From the NCBI RefSeq assembly GCF_035046485.1, contig NC_085137.1, positions 1,093,977-1,157,976 of the forward strand: DNA of 64,000 nucleotides, read 5' to 3'. Position 1 is the stretch's first letter; each line of letters begins with the position of its first letter. Shown here one piece after another: positions 22,728 to 32,785 of this stretch. The notes under the pieces are model-generated. The model did not search any database and was not told the DNA's origin. It worked only from the letters and a program-made list of their open reading frames with translations. Source of the DNA: Aedes albopictus (lineage: Eukaryota; Arthropoda; Insecta; Diptera; Culicidae). A program made the translations under genes and the position numbers.

Positions 22728-23119
22728 CATTCCAATCTGTTACACTAGTTTACAGCATTTTTGAACTCGGTAAGCTGCTGATTATTTTTGGTGTAGAATC
22801 ATGCCCTGAGTTCAAAAACGCGAAGGAAAAACCCAGATTAATCCACCTAGTGGTGATAGTGCCTTTCTCGTCGATTATGAGCTCATGATCTACGAAAGCC
22901 AGTGTTCCTGAATTCTGAGATTACTCTATTTAGAAAAGCAAGATTTTGTTTCCCAAAACCAACATCAAATTGGGGAACTGATTGAGGGCACATACTCTTG
23001 ACAAATGCCGAGTAATGCTCGCCGCATATGAAAAGCTGATAAATATTAGATCTCTTAGTTGACTGCATGACCACTAGCGTGGAACACGGTTTATATGGGA
23101 AAATATAAAAAATGAAAGT
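22728..23119. other. Unique sequence with a known-looking repeat word
   Basis: Near 22838-22875, ATTAATCCACCTAGTGGTGA followed by a TGCCTTTCTCG word resembles a dispersed Aedes repeat end (recollection). Not enough to bound an element. Confidence 0.35.
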
Positions 23120-23242
23120 ATAAAGAAAATCGCGTTAAGTACTGTTCCTTTGAATTCCACTAAGAATTTGCATTCTTTGACAGATACGTATTTCGACCTC
23201 AACTGTAAGGTCGTCCTCAGTGTCTTGTACTTGACTCGACGA
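23120..23242 (+). repeat. Uninterrupted copy of the TTTCGACCTC repeat
   Basis: ACTGTTCCTTTGAATTCCAC and then ACAGATACGTATTTCGACCT and AACTGTAAGG are shared with the split copy around 30.75 and 32.75 kb. It serves as an empty-site reference for the element inserted there. The family is unidentified; a LINE- or SINE-derived 3' region is plausible. Confidence 0.65.
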
Positions 23243-24462
23243 GATTTTTTAAAAAGCTAGCACTCTTGACAAGCTTCGTACTGCCTATTGATTTTTTAAA
23301 GATATTCTCCACAAAATGTTGAGCCATATTTTCGCGTTTATCTCACTTTCCTGTCGATATTCTCAAATATTTTCCTACACGAAGACGTATGAGACCTGGA
23401 CCAGTGAAACCGCCCAGGAAACAGTGACAAAGTGAATAAAGGCGAATCGTGTAGAGAAATAAATTCAAATCGCGATTACGAACATCTTACGTAAGAATAC
23501 CAATGTTTAGTACTAAGTTCCAATTGAAGACATTCTTAAAAGCAGAGCATGTCTTTTTTTACATTTACTGATTTGAACTATCTTATCAACACCGAAAATA
23601 AGATACATCGAGGCAAATTGAAACGGGTAGGATGCGATGAACCAGTGAGATAACGTAATGTTATCCAAGGCTAAAACAATTTGATTACAATAACACATAC
23701 ACGGCATACAATAAGACAAGGTAGGCTATTATTGGTAAACAACAGTTTTGGACGAAAACAAGACAAAAACTTGTTGAGCACACGTGATTTTTTTACTTTG
23801 TATGTGTTTTTAAGAAGTTCGTATGTGACATTTTTGGAAAAATACCTAAAAATTCAAATTTCACCAAATAGTAAATCGTGAATAACTCTAAAACGGATAG
23901 AAAAAAACGCAACGCTGTCTTCAGCAAAGTTTTTCCTCATAAAATTTCCAATCTTTTTAAGGAAATTGTTAAAAGTTAGCTTTAGGTTCAGATACTTTTT
24001 ATGACGGGTAAAATGCACAATATATCAAAAAATGACAAATTTTAGTTAATTCAAAAATTTATTATCAAAAAGTTACCTGCGAAACCTGTCGTTAACTATT
24101 TTTCCCAAGAAGTTTGGATCCATATCAAGCTGTAAAAAATACAAAAATAGTGGGTATTGCCAATTTTTGTACGGTAAAAAATATTTGCATGAAATTTATT
24201 ACGAAAAATTGCCATTTTTCAAAAATCTCGCCGGAGCGACCTCTACACGTCATTTCTGAAAGTTGCCGTCATACAAAAGTTTGTTTCTAACACCCTTAGC
24301 TATCATTTGCAGGGTTAGCCCCCAAGCTTTTCGACCATGTGCAATTTTGGGACAACCTAGACACTCAATCTCAGGTACTCACTCCCATCGTAGACTTTGG
24401 TCAAACCCCCTCTCCCCTTCGAGTATACATTAGTATGGTACACGCTTGTACGGAAAAAAATA
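23243..24462. other. AT-rich sequence; MITE-like scrap near 24390
   Basis: CGTAGACTTTGGTCAAACCC at about 24390 resembles the interior of the MITE at 27718-27879. Otherwise there is no gene or bounded element apart from the repeat at 23693-23775. Confidence 0.4.
23693..23775 (+). repeat. Dispersed repeat copy (pair with 2.9 kb)
   Basis: ACGGCATACAATAAGACAAG, GTAGG and GTAAACAACAGTTTTG parallel 2905-2985 in the same orientation. Confidence 0.5.
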
Positions 24463-25206
24463 AATCCTCGCTCCAGTCGACTTTTTAGATCCCATTTAGG
24501 TCCCATATGAACTGTACAAAATTTCAGCGCAATCGGTGAAACTATAATTTAGCGCAAGCGGTTCAAAGTTTTCATAGGATTTACTATGGGAAAAGTTACA
24601 CTTTCAGATAAAAAATCCCAGAGATCGTCCCTTGTCTCCTTAATTCAAAACGATCAATGTTTCTTGTACAAAAATCAATTATGAAACTTTCCTTCGAAGA
24701 CCGCAAAACAATTGGATGCTTGTGGAAAAAGTTATTGATTTATTACCGATTAGTGATCCAACGAACGGCTTTTTATTTTGTTTTATCAGCAGCACTGCTG
24801 CTGCCGTCGTTTCTGGGGGTGGTGGGAGGCATCACCACCCCCAGAAACAGCAGCAGACAAGGCAGCAGCTACAGTGCTGCTAACAAAACAAAACAAAAAG
24901 CCGTTCATTGGATCACTAATCGGTAATAAATCAATAACTTTTTCCACAAGCATCCAATTGTTTTGCGGTCTTCGAAGGAAAGTTTCATAATTGATTTTTT
25001 TACAAGAAACATTGATCGATTTGAATTAAGGAGACAAGGGACGACCTCTGGGATTTTTTATCTGAAAGTGTAACTTTTCCCATAGTAAATCCTATGAAAA
25101 CTTTGAACCGCTTGCGCTAAATTATAGTTTCACCGACTGCGCTGAAATTTTGCACAGTTCATATGGGACCTAAATGGGATCTAAAAAGTCGACTGGAGCG
25201 AGGATT
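24463..25206. mobile_element. 744-bp near-perfect palindrome
   Basis: The left arm (24463-24824) is the nearly exact reverse complement of the right arm (24833-25206); GGAGGCAT (24825-24832) is the loop. The outer ends are AATCCTCGCTCCAGTCGACT and its complement. Scattered single-base differences and short unmatched stretches near the loop (CAGCAGCACTGCTGC against GGCAGCAGCTACAGTGC) are the only departures. Degenerate similarity continues outside as TAGTATGG/CCATACTA words. No coding capacity; the 89-codon frame at 24657-24926 spans the palindrome. It is a foldback element or an inverted duplication. Confidence 0.88.
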
Positions 25207-27714
25207 AGATATTTGTCCCATACTAGTATACATACCTAGTTTGTGGACAAATCATGTATAGAGTTGCAGAGATGCATATCTTTTACCAAGTCGTGTCATC
25301 AACTTAGAAAGATAGATGAAAGGATGGTTAAACAGCGAATACCAATGTAGTGTACAAAACAAAATAATCCGAAAGATCTCACAAAGTTTATCCCGTCTCG
25401 ATTTCCTTCCATTTCTGCGACAAACAATGTACTAGCGGAAAAAGATCATTTTTTGCTGATTGCGCATCACATTTTCTTCACTTTTCACTCATTGTTTACT
25501 TTCCGCGTCGAACAACGCACTCGTGGCAATAAATCCTGCGAAACTAGTCGTACCAGCGCCAATGTTGCCGTTTCACCTAAAAAATCCCACTTCTAACTAG
25601 AAATCTTTAGAGCCTAGTTTCGTCGCTAGAGCCTTTTTACTTCTTGTGATGATGGATTACCTAAGGCTGTAGAATCCCTCCGGATTATTCTACTTTTTAT
25701 AAGCCTTTGATACATATGTTTATCTAATGGTTGATAGCTCCGGCTTGCTAGAAATGTTGCTCATGCTACAGAAGTCTAAAACGTTGACTTTTGAGTTTAC
25801 ACCTCTATACACTAAATTAAAATAACTCAATTAATAGACGAAAGCTTTACACTGGTATTTCAGTGATGATATGGCGATAAATTTGCAAGTTTAGTCAAAA
25901 TGTGCTTGTTTTTATGAAAAAGGTGTACATACATTATATAAAGCCAATTTTGATCAAAATTTGTCACAGTGGAGATATAATTAAGTTTTGGAATGGATAA
26001 TGATGGGTTAAACTGAGATATAACGCAGCCTTGCTTTTTTACCAAACAAAAATCATTAAAACAGGTACAACGACAATTTAAGCAATTTTCAAGATCAAGA
26101 TAAAATGACTCTGTACTTCACCCAATCAAAAGCTTATAGATTATTTTGTATGATCGTAGTTGCTACCACTAATACTGAGGACAACAGCCTAGTTTGATTT
26201 AACTTAACGCCATTACTCATTGAAAACTAGACGAAATACCAGTGACAGACTTGCGTGCTAGCCGAAAGGAACTTGAGACACATTTGCAAAAGGATAAAGG
26301 ACAGTTTATTTCAAAACACATACTGTATTTGATCAGTATTATGTGAGCTTTTTATTAATACATTTACTTTGAAAATCTGAATTACAGATGGGAAATAAGT
26401 TTAATTTTATTGTGTATCCAAACTTATTGAACACCGTGTGTAAATCTACTCACTGAACACCGAATTTTGTAAGTATTATTTAGCGAAATATTTGTAAACT
26501 TAAAATTTTAACTTATGAACTAATAAAATTCCAGCATAAAGCTGTTTTCGCACCCATCCATGGAGTTTGCGATCTGCTCCAAAGAATCCGGCTACGAATC
26601 CCATACAACCATCCATGCATTATCGTCGTAACACCGCGATTTGGCATTCTGAACTAAGCGTAAATACATGTACCTTAGGCCTGTCCACTTTTTTTCAAAA
26701 ATGTTCTCTGATTCTCAAGCCCACCCCCATATGGCATATGAAAAGAAGTAACTGATCAAAATCCATTGAAATTAAGAGGCGCATCAAATCAATTTTGCGT
26801 TTATCGACTATTTTCGAACTTCAAAAAATCATAACTACACTATTTTTTTTTTCAATAATTATCATGCTAAAAGAATCAATTGAAAGATATACTTGTTTAC
26901 TTTATGTTCTTCGAACAACGTATGCCAATAAATTTAAAGGAAACAAATGTAATTATTAAAACCTTGAAAACTTGATTTTTTTTAAAAGTTTTTGTTCTGG
27001 AACACCCTAATATACGTAACAATTTCGATATCTGAGGGGGTTAGAAGCAAAAGGGTGCAATTGACCAAAACCCACTTTCGAGTAAATAAGGTTTAAAGTT
27101 TTTCACCAATTTTTCGTCCCATACAAAATGTATGGAGTTTCAAAATCATTCCAATTTTCTACGATTTATTGTAATTTTTCTAATCATCTTAAAAATTATC
27201 TTAAAAAATTTCCTGAAAGCTTAAAATCTGGAGATTTTTTTGATATGCTCAGCTCAAAATCGACAAAATGGTCACCTACACTTCTTTGATTCTGGGCCCC
27301 TCATTTTAAAACGGTATCGTTTTCGTTAATGCTTTGTGGTTATTTGCTTGTTTGACATCAATGCTGTAGGAGTTGAGCAAAAATTATTAAAATTCGTAAA
27401 AGCCAAATGTGTCGTAAAAACTAGTTTTTCTGGGGCAATCATGTCTTGTATTAGTTTAAAAAATGTTTCATTTTCCTACGTTAGAATCCATTTTTTTTTT
27501 TTCAAATGCGCATATAACACCACAGATGATTTTATCCTAGACGCACAACTGGAGCTCTGGCCTTTAACTTATCGAAGCAGGCCGTGCGTGGAAGCGGCTG
27601 CATTTTCAAAACATTTTACAAGACCGCTTGTCTCGCGTTTGCAAAGTAATCTTCGGTGTTCATCATATTTTTCTCACCTGACAATTTTAGCGGCTCACGT
27701 ATTTTAGAATACGA
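25207..27714. other. AT-rich unique sequence, no gene seen
   Basis: No frame above 125 codons, no recognised domain, no SINE head or element ends. Confidence 0.45.
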
Positions 27715-27717
27715 TAA

Positions 27718-27879
27718 GGCGCTGTCCATAAACTACGTAGACTCATTTTTGGCCATCTCAGACCTCCTCCCCCTCGTAGACTTTCTTCCATACAAAATTT
27801 TCAAAATTTGTATGAAGCGTTGACTTTGGCCAGATCCCCCCTCCCCCCATAAGAGTCTACGTTGTTTACGGACAGGCCC
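27718..27879. mobile_element. 162-bp MITE, TAA duplication
   Basis: Ends GGCGCTGTCCATAAACTACG and the complement of GGGCCTGTCCGTAAACAACG, both followed by TAGACTC. TAA flanks both sides (27715-27717, 27880-27882), the 3-bp TWA duplication typical of PIF/Harbinger-related MITEs. The inside has CCTCCTCCCCCTCG and CCCCCCTCCCCCC strings. Confidence 0.82.
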
Positions 27880-27882
27880 TAA

Positions 27883-28224
27883 TTTACTACTGCAAGTCTA
27901 AAATTTCGTCTCGACAGTACATTCGTATAATATAATGAGTGTGTTCCTGCTTATTGTTTTGAAACATGCTGTGGCCAACCACTAATAACTTCCATCTTTT
28001 GTGATGTCTATAAGAGAAGCTCTCAAATAGACATTGTCATCTAACTAACCACCTTACCCCATCCCTAGCTGTTGCAAGGACGTGGCCGAGATAGCTTCCG
28101 ACGAATGCGACAATCTTATATTAGAGTCAGCGGTTAGCCTCAAATATCTGTGTTCTGGTAATGGACGGGAAGGAGACAACCCTCATAACAGCGGCCTAAG
28201 ACTGTACATGATTTTACCGGTGGA
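27883..28224. other. Unique sequence, no gene seen
   Basis: The start of a 145-codon frame (28082-28519) lies here, but that frame runs through two SINE insertions and is not a gene. Confidence 0.45.
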
Positions 28225-28236
28225 AGTGCTAAACTT

Positions 28237-28290
28237 TATTTTTTTTGTCTTTATTATAGAGACTTTCAGCCTGGGGCTGGTTCGTCTCTT
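28237..28290 (-). mobile_element. 54-bp SINE tail with 12-bp target duplication
   Basis: Minus-strand tail: GAGACGAACCAGCCCCAGGC and then GAAAGTCTCTATAATAAAG plus an A-rich end. It is flanked by AGTGCTAAACTT at 28225-28236 and 28291-28302. The tail matches the 3' body of the SINE at 57414-57593 and the fragment at 57778-57843, so this is an extreme 5'-truncated insertion. Confidence 0.85.
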
Positions 28291-28347
28291 AGTGCTAAAC
28301 TTGTACAAATTGACGAAAATAAAAACTGAAACCGTTAAACGAGACTC

Positions 28348-28579
28348 ATATTCTCCAGTTAGCCTAGTGCTTAAGGCTATAGATCGTCAATCTGGAGACG
28401 GCGGGTTCGATTCCCGTTCCGGTCGGGAAAATTTTCTCGATTCCCTCACAAAATTCATGCAATGGCAGGCAAAGTATGCCCTTCAATTGATAACTGTGGA
28501 AATGCCCAAAGAATATTAAGCTGAAGCGAGACAGGCCAAGAACAAGTGGGAACGTAGAGCCACAAAGAAGAAGAAGAAC
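28348..28579 (+). mobile_element. tRNA-headed SINE with GAA-repeat tail
   Basis: The head (28350-28425) has A-box-like TTAGCCTAGTGC and B-box GGGTTCGATTCCC, then GGTCGGGAAAATTTTC. The body carries ATTCATGCAATGGCAGGCAA and the tail module GATAACTGTGGAAATGCCCA, related to the tail of the SINEs at 46.5 and 61.4 kb. It ends AAGAAGAAGAAG. It fits Feilai-like SINEs of Aedes (tRNA head, unrelated body, triplet tail), a family assignment from memory. Confidence 0.85.
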
Positions 28580-28890
28580 TTGCCAAATTCAGGGAGACAT
28601 TCTGGAAGAAAGTTCACGGAAATGTCTTGAAAATTTTCAGAAGAAACTTCAGAAGAAATCCCGAGAAAAACTCTAGCAGAAATCTCCTAGGGAAGTCCCA
28701 AGAGGCATACCGGAAAGAAACAAGAAAAATCTTTAAGACGAATCCCGAGAAAAATTCCAGGAGAAATTCTGCGACTACATCAGCGATATATTTTGAGGAA
28801 AAACTCTTGTTGAGATCTTGGGATAAATGCTCATAGAAATCGCACGAAAACTTCTTTGAGCAAACGCAGAATATAGTCAATACTTCTCAA
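28580..28890 (+). repeat. Short array of the 12-bp type, AGAAA-rich
   Basis: GAAATCCCGAGAAAAACTC-type units follow directly after the SINE tail. The minus frame 28614-28880 is a by-product. Confidence 0.55.
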
Positions 28891-28930
28891 ATCGAACACA
28901 CTCAAAAATTAGCAATAGCCAATATCTCAA

Positions 28931-29010
28931 TTCTTCTTCTTCTTCTTCTTATTTATGGCTCTATGTCCCCACTGGAACTTGAATGTCTTAGGAACAGCCT
29001 AGAAGCACTT
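28931..29010 (-). mobile_element. SINE tail fragment, opposite orientation
   Basis: TTCTTCTTCTTCTTCTTCTT followed by ATTTATGGCTCTATGTCCCC and ACTGG is the reverse complement of the tail of the SINE at 28348-28579. The match fades after about 60 bases. Confidence 0.65.
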
Positions 29011-29209
29011 CGCTGCCAAAATTATGAGGCCAACAGCCAGAAATCTTTAATAAGATCATTTATATTAATCAATAGTAAGATGAACTGCATGTTAAATGAG
29101 GTTGAATGACCATGATACTCAGTCGTACCTCATTCTTCAGAAGTATGTAACCGGGAAAAATCCTATTCAAACCTCATTTTTCGTAATGGCAAAAAAATTG
29201 TAGAGTAAT

Positions 29210-30030
29210 GCGGGGCAAAAGTTTGCACGGGGCAAAAATTCGCAGTGGGTCTTTTTCTGAGCACGAGTTATGAGCCCAAACAAATCTGTATGGGTTCGAC
29301 ACATAATCAGGTCAGCTACTCGTCAATAAAATTTGGAACGATTTCGTTATGGTTTGGCAGAGTTATGCAAAAAAAAATATGTTTCTAGGGGTTTTGATAG
29401 AATTTTTGAACCTTTTGGAATAAGAGTTTGTAGTAACAGGAAGAAGAAAAATCTCATAACCTCTTTATGTCGGAGAATCGTTATTCCATAGTAAAATATA
29501 TTTAGCCATAAATGAAAAATGGCTAAAAAAAAATTTAAAACATTTTCTTCGTCATCCTCGTCGTGACTTTTCATATGTTTTTGAAGGTCTTATGTCCATC
29601 TACTTTACCGGGGTCTTTCATAGCTTAGTTTGTAAATTCACAGTTATAATCCATACTGACGAGGATAAGATTCGATAACAGTCCCGTTCAACAGTTTTGC
29701 TGCATATAAGATTTTTTTTCATGCATTTTGTACAACACGTATCTCTATGATTCCCCCCACAATGTATTTTGACATCCTCAGTAACGCTGTAAAGGACAGC
29801 TCTTAGTTAAAAGTTGTGGAAGTCTTCATAAAACACACTCTATACAAAAGCTGAACACCATGTCGTATTCCAGTTGGGTCGTAGTTCTAAGAACAGAAAG
29901 AAACAGATTCCATGGCTAGAGTGAAAAGATGCACATGAATTAACATGAAATAAATGAACATCACACCAATAAACTACCCTGTACAAGGTGCGAACTTTTG
30001 CCCCCACTATGGGTCAAAAGTTCGCATTGG
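29210..30030. mobile_element. Possible element with GGGGCAAAAGTTCGCA end motifs
   Basis: The left end has two tandem copies (CGGGGCAAAAGTTTGCA and CGGGGCAAAAATTCGCA). The right end has one inverted copy (GTGCGAACTTTTGCCCCC) and one direct copy (GGGTCAAAAGTTCGCA). About 820 bp apart. The layout resembles the 9402-10371 element, but exact borders and a target duplication could not be fixed. Confidence 0.5.
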
Positions 30031-30725
30031 AGTACTTGTTTTAAAAATTGTATTACTAAAACTACAAAAGGAACGCGAAAAAATCTAGTACTACGATTTG
30101 AAGGCAACATGATATCCCTCGGCAAGCCTCGTTGGATGAATGTACGACTCGTGCTGAAAAAATCATCATTTTACAACTTGTTGCATAAATAACTATTTCA
30201 GAATAATTTCTAGAGTTGTTCAAGGCTTTTATGTTATCTCTAGATAAGTTTCCAAAGAAGACTCATTGTTCCAACTCGCTGGAATTAGCATAATTCAATT
30301 TTTTTTTTCTACAAACGGATTTTTTTTTAATACTGACAGAGTTCATAAATCTCATCATGCCCATTAAATGTTTCCTCAAACACTTTAAAAACTCTTTAGG
30401 TAAATTGGTGAAAAGTTCTGTGCGTCTATTCCAGGAAAAAGCTCCTAATAAAACGGCACATGAATATGTGGAAAAACCTGCTTAATAATCTGCTGAATGT
30501 ATTTCTACGGAATAGCAAAACCCATGCCATTGGAAAAACTTATTCAAGTATACTCTGGATGGAACTCTAGGCTCCTGGATTAGTTTCAGAAAGATTCACT
30601 TTAACGGGATTTTCTAAAATAATCTCTCGCCAATTATTTTCAATTTCAGGTTGAACTCTCCGAACAAGATTTTCTGATCTTATGCTCCGTGGTTCATCAA
30701 GTGTTGTAAATAATTGAAGGAAAAA
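30031..30725. other. AT-rich sequence, no gene seen
   Basis: No domain, RNA or element ends recognised. Confidence 0.45.
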
Positions 30726-32785
30726 AAAAAGAAAATTGAGCTAAATACTGTTCCGTTCGATTCCAACTAAATATGTGTTTGCATCCTATGGTAGATATCT
30801 CCCAAGTAACACAACTTGTTACATAATAGTTTAAAATTCACTTTTAGTACTTATTCAGAAGTATTTTTCTTGTTATAATGACTGAATACCAAACACTTAT
30901 GACATCAAAACAGCGCAAAAAATGGCGGCTTATAAAACTTCTTTCAAGTTATATAAGATGCATTCTAATACACTAATATGACATGTGCAGTACATCCAAT
31001 CCAATAGTTGTTCCTCATCAAGCTTTTTGTCAACAATAAAAACTTGCAAAATTCTTTTATAAATCAATATTTTTCGTTAGTTGGAATTATGCTGCTTTCA
31101 TGTGAGATAGCTCACAGAATACATTTATACGACATTTCATACGCGTATGTTGAGATTACGCTAATTCTATGTGATATAACTTACTTTTAAACCAAGTTTT
31201 AAACAAACAAATGAAATGAAGCAATGCGTAGCGTAGAAACTGACAGAAAAGAAAACAAAAAAAAAAACAATTGTATTTTAAATTAATTTATTTTATTTAC
31301 CCAGAAAAATGTGTATGATATGTATGCAAATAGCAAAGACTTTTATTAACTATTCAGATATCATATTCGCAAATGGGCTTTACTCAGTGGTGGTAGTGAA
31401 ATTTTACGTGCGGTTCAAGATTTATTGTGAAACCTCTGTTTTTACTCTCCAATAAATCAAGCGCTACTGAGTTGAGCTTAAAACATAATATGAACCAAGC
31501 AAATTATATTGCTTTGAGATATTGATTTTGAATCCACGTCAAAAAGCAATATGGCAGGATTCCGAAAGACTTACAGTGCCGTTCAAAACGTTATGAACAA
31601 TTTCAATGGTAATTTAAGTAAAATCTACTATTCGAATCACAATAATTATTACTGGTTATAGGAAGTTGTTTTTGAAAGGAATCGAAAAATAAAGAAAATT
31701 CCGAATATCCATATTTTTATTTATTTACATATAGTACACATACTGTGTGACCGGTACTGTGTTATGAAAAAAATCAAACATTTTAACAGACTTTGATATG
31801 AAATAAAGTTGAAATAACGTTCAAATTGCGTTATTACAGCAATTCAATAATCAAATATGAATATGTGTTTAATGAACGCTTATAATATGTCTCAACAGCA
31901 TTTCTTCAACATGCGCACATCAAAAAAAATTATTAGGTTTTGCAACAAGCATTACAACACTAAAACAACCAATATAAAACTTAATCTCTTATGAGATTGG
32001 ATCTGTCAAATGTCAAAATATTGTTTTGATCTACCGCGATGTTCACTTTGTTGACAGTCAAAATCCGCCGTCGACTTTTTTTAGTTTCCGCGCCCCGCGG
32101 TCAATACCTAGAATGAAAATCGTCGAGACTATTTGCTCGGTAAACGCCTTGGAAAAATCCGCGAGTGTAAATCAATACTTTGTGTTGATGCAGCCAGCAG
32201 CACAGAGGTGCTTTGAATGGCGGCTTAGCATTTCGGATGTCTGAGTCAGGGCTCCGAAGCAGGTCACGTCCACTGACTGCGGAAATCTATTCGGTACAAC
32301 TATGGCAACAGCGGCTGTTAACAGTTCCCAAATATGCCAAATTGGGAAAAAGAGCCACATCAAGATGCAAGCGAAGTAGTGCGTAGATTTCAGGTTGATT
32401 CGGGCTGATCGTCCTTACCGATTGGGTTCAAACTGCTGCAGCTCTAGTCTTGTGGGTAGAGCAGAAAGATGAGCGAATGTGATGTAGAAGAACGCAACAA
32501 TGATTGCAAACGAGGTTATGTTGTGCATTGATGCTCTATTAATGTTATTCAATTGTTTGATAAATACATTTCATACATGATAAATCCGAAAGACGAAAAC
32601 AAAATATTTGTTTTTGTTTGTAATTTGTCAACATTATTAGAGCTTGAAAATAACACTAGATGTTTTGAAAAACACATATACGACATTTATAATACATCTT
32701 TAAACAAATTTATTTGGAAAGATGTTTTCTGTGTTACTTGGGCTATTTCGACCTCAACTGTAAGGAATCATTCTCACTAGTAAAT
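30726..32785 (+). repeat. TTTCGACCTC repeat split by an insertion
   Basis: The left part (30726-30800: ACTGTTCCGTTCGATTCCAA, GGTAGATATCT) and right part (32743-32785: CTATTTCGACCTCAACTGTAAGG-type) together match 23120-23242. Their junction lies exactly at the ends of the element at 30801-32742. Confidence 0.7.
30801..32742. mobile_element. 1.94-kb element with CCCAAGTAACACA ends
   Basis: Starts CCCAAGTAACACAACTTG and ends TGTGTTACTTGGG, inverted. The surrounding repeat joins cleanly when the segment is removed, by comparison with 23120-23242. The alignment implies at most a short duplication (CT on both sides). The inside is AT-rich to about 32000, then GC-richer around 32030-32480. No transposase frame exists (longest 75 codons), so it is non-autonomous. 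Shared end motifs link it to the MITE at 523-659. Confidence 0.75.

Noticed and set aside
28082..28519. 145-codon plus-strand frame
   Set aside because: Crosses two separate SINE insertions, one with target duplications.
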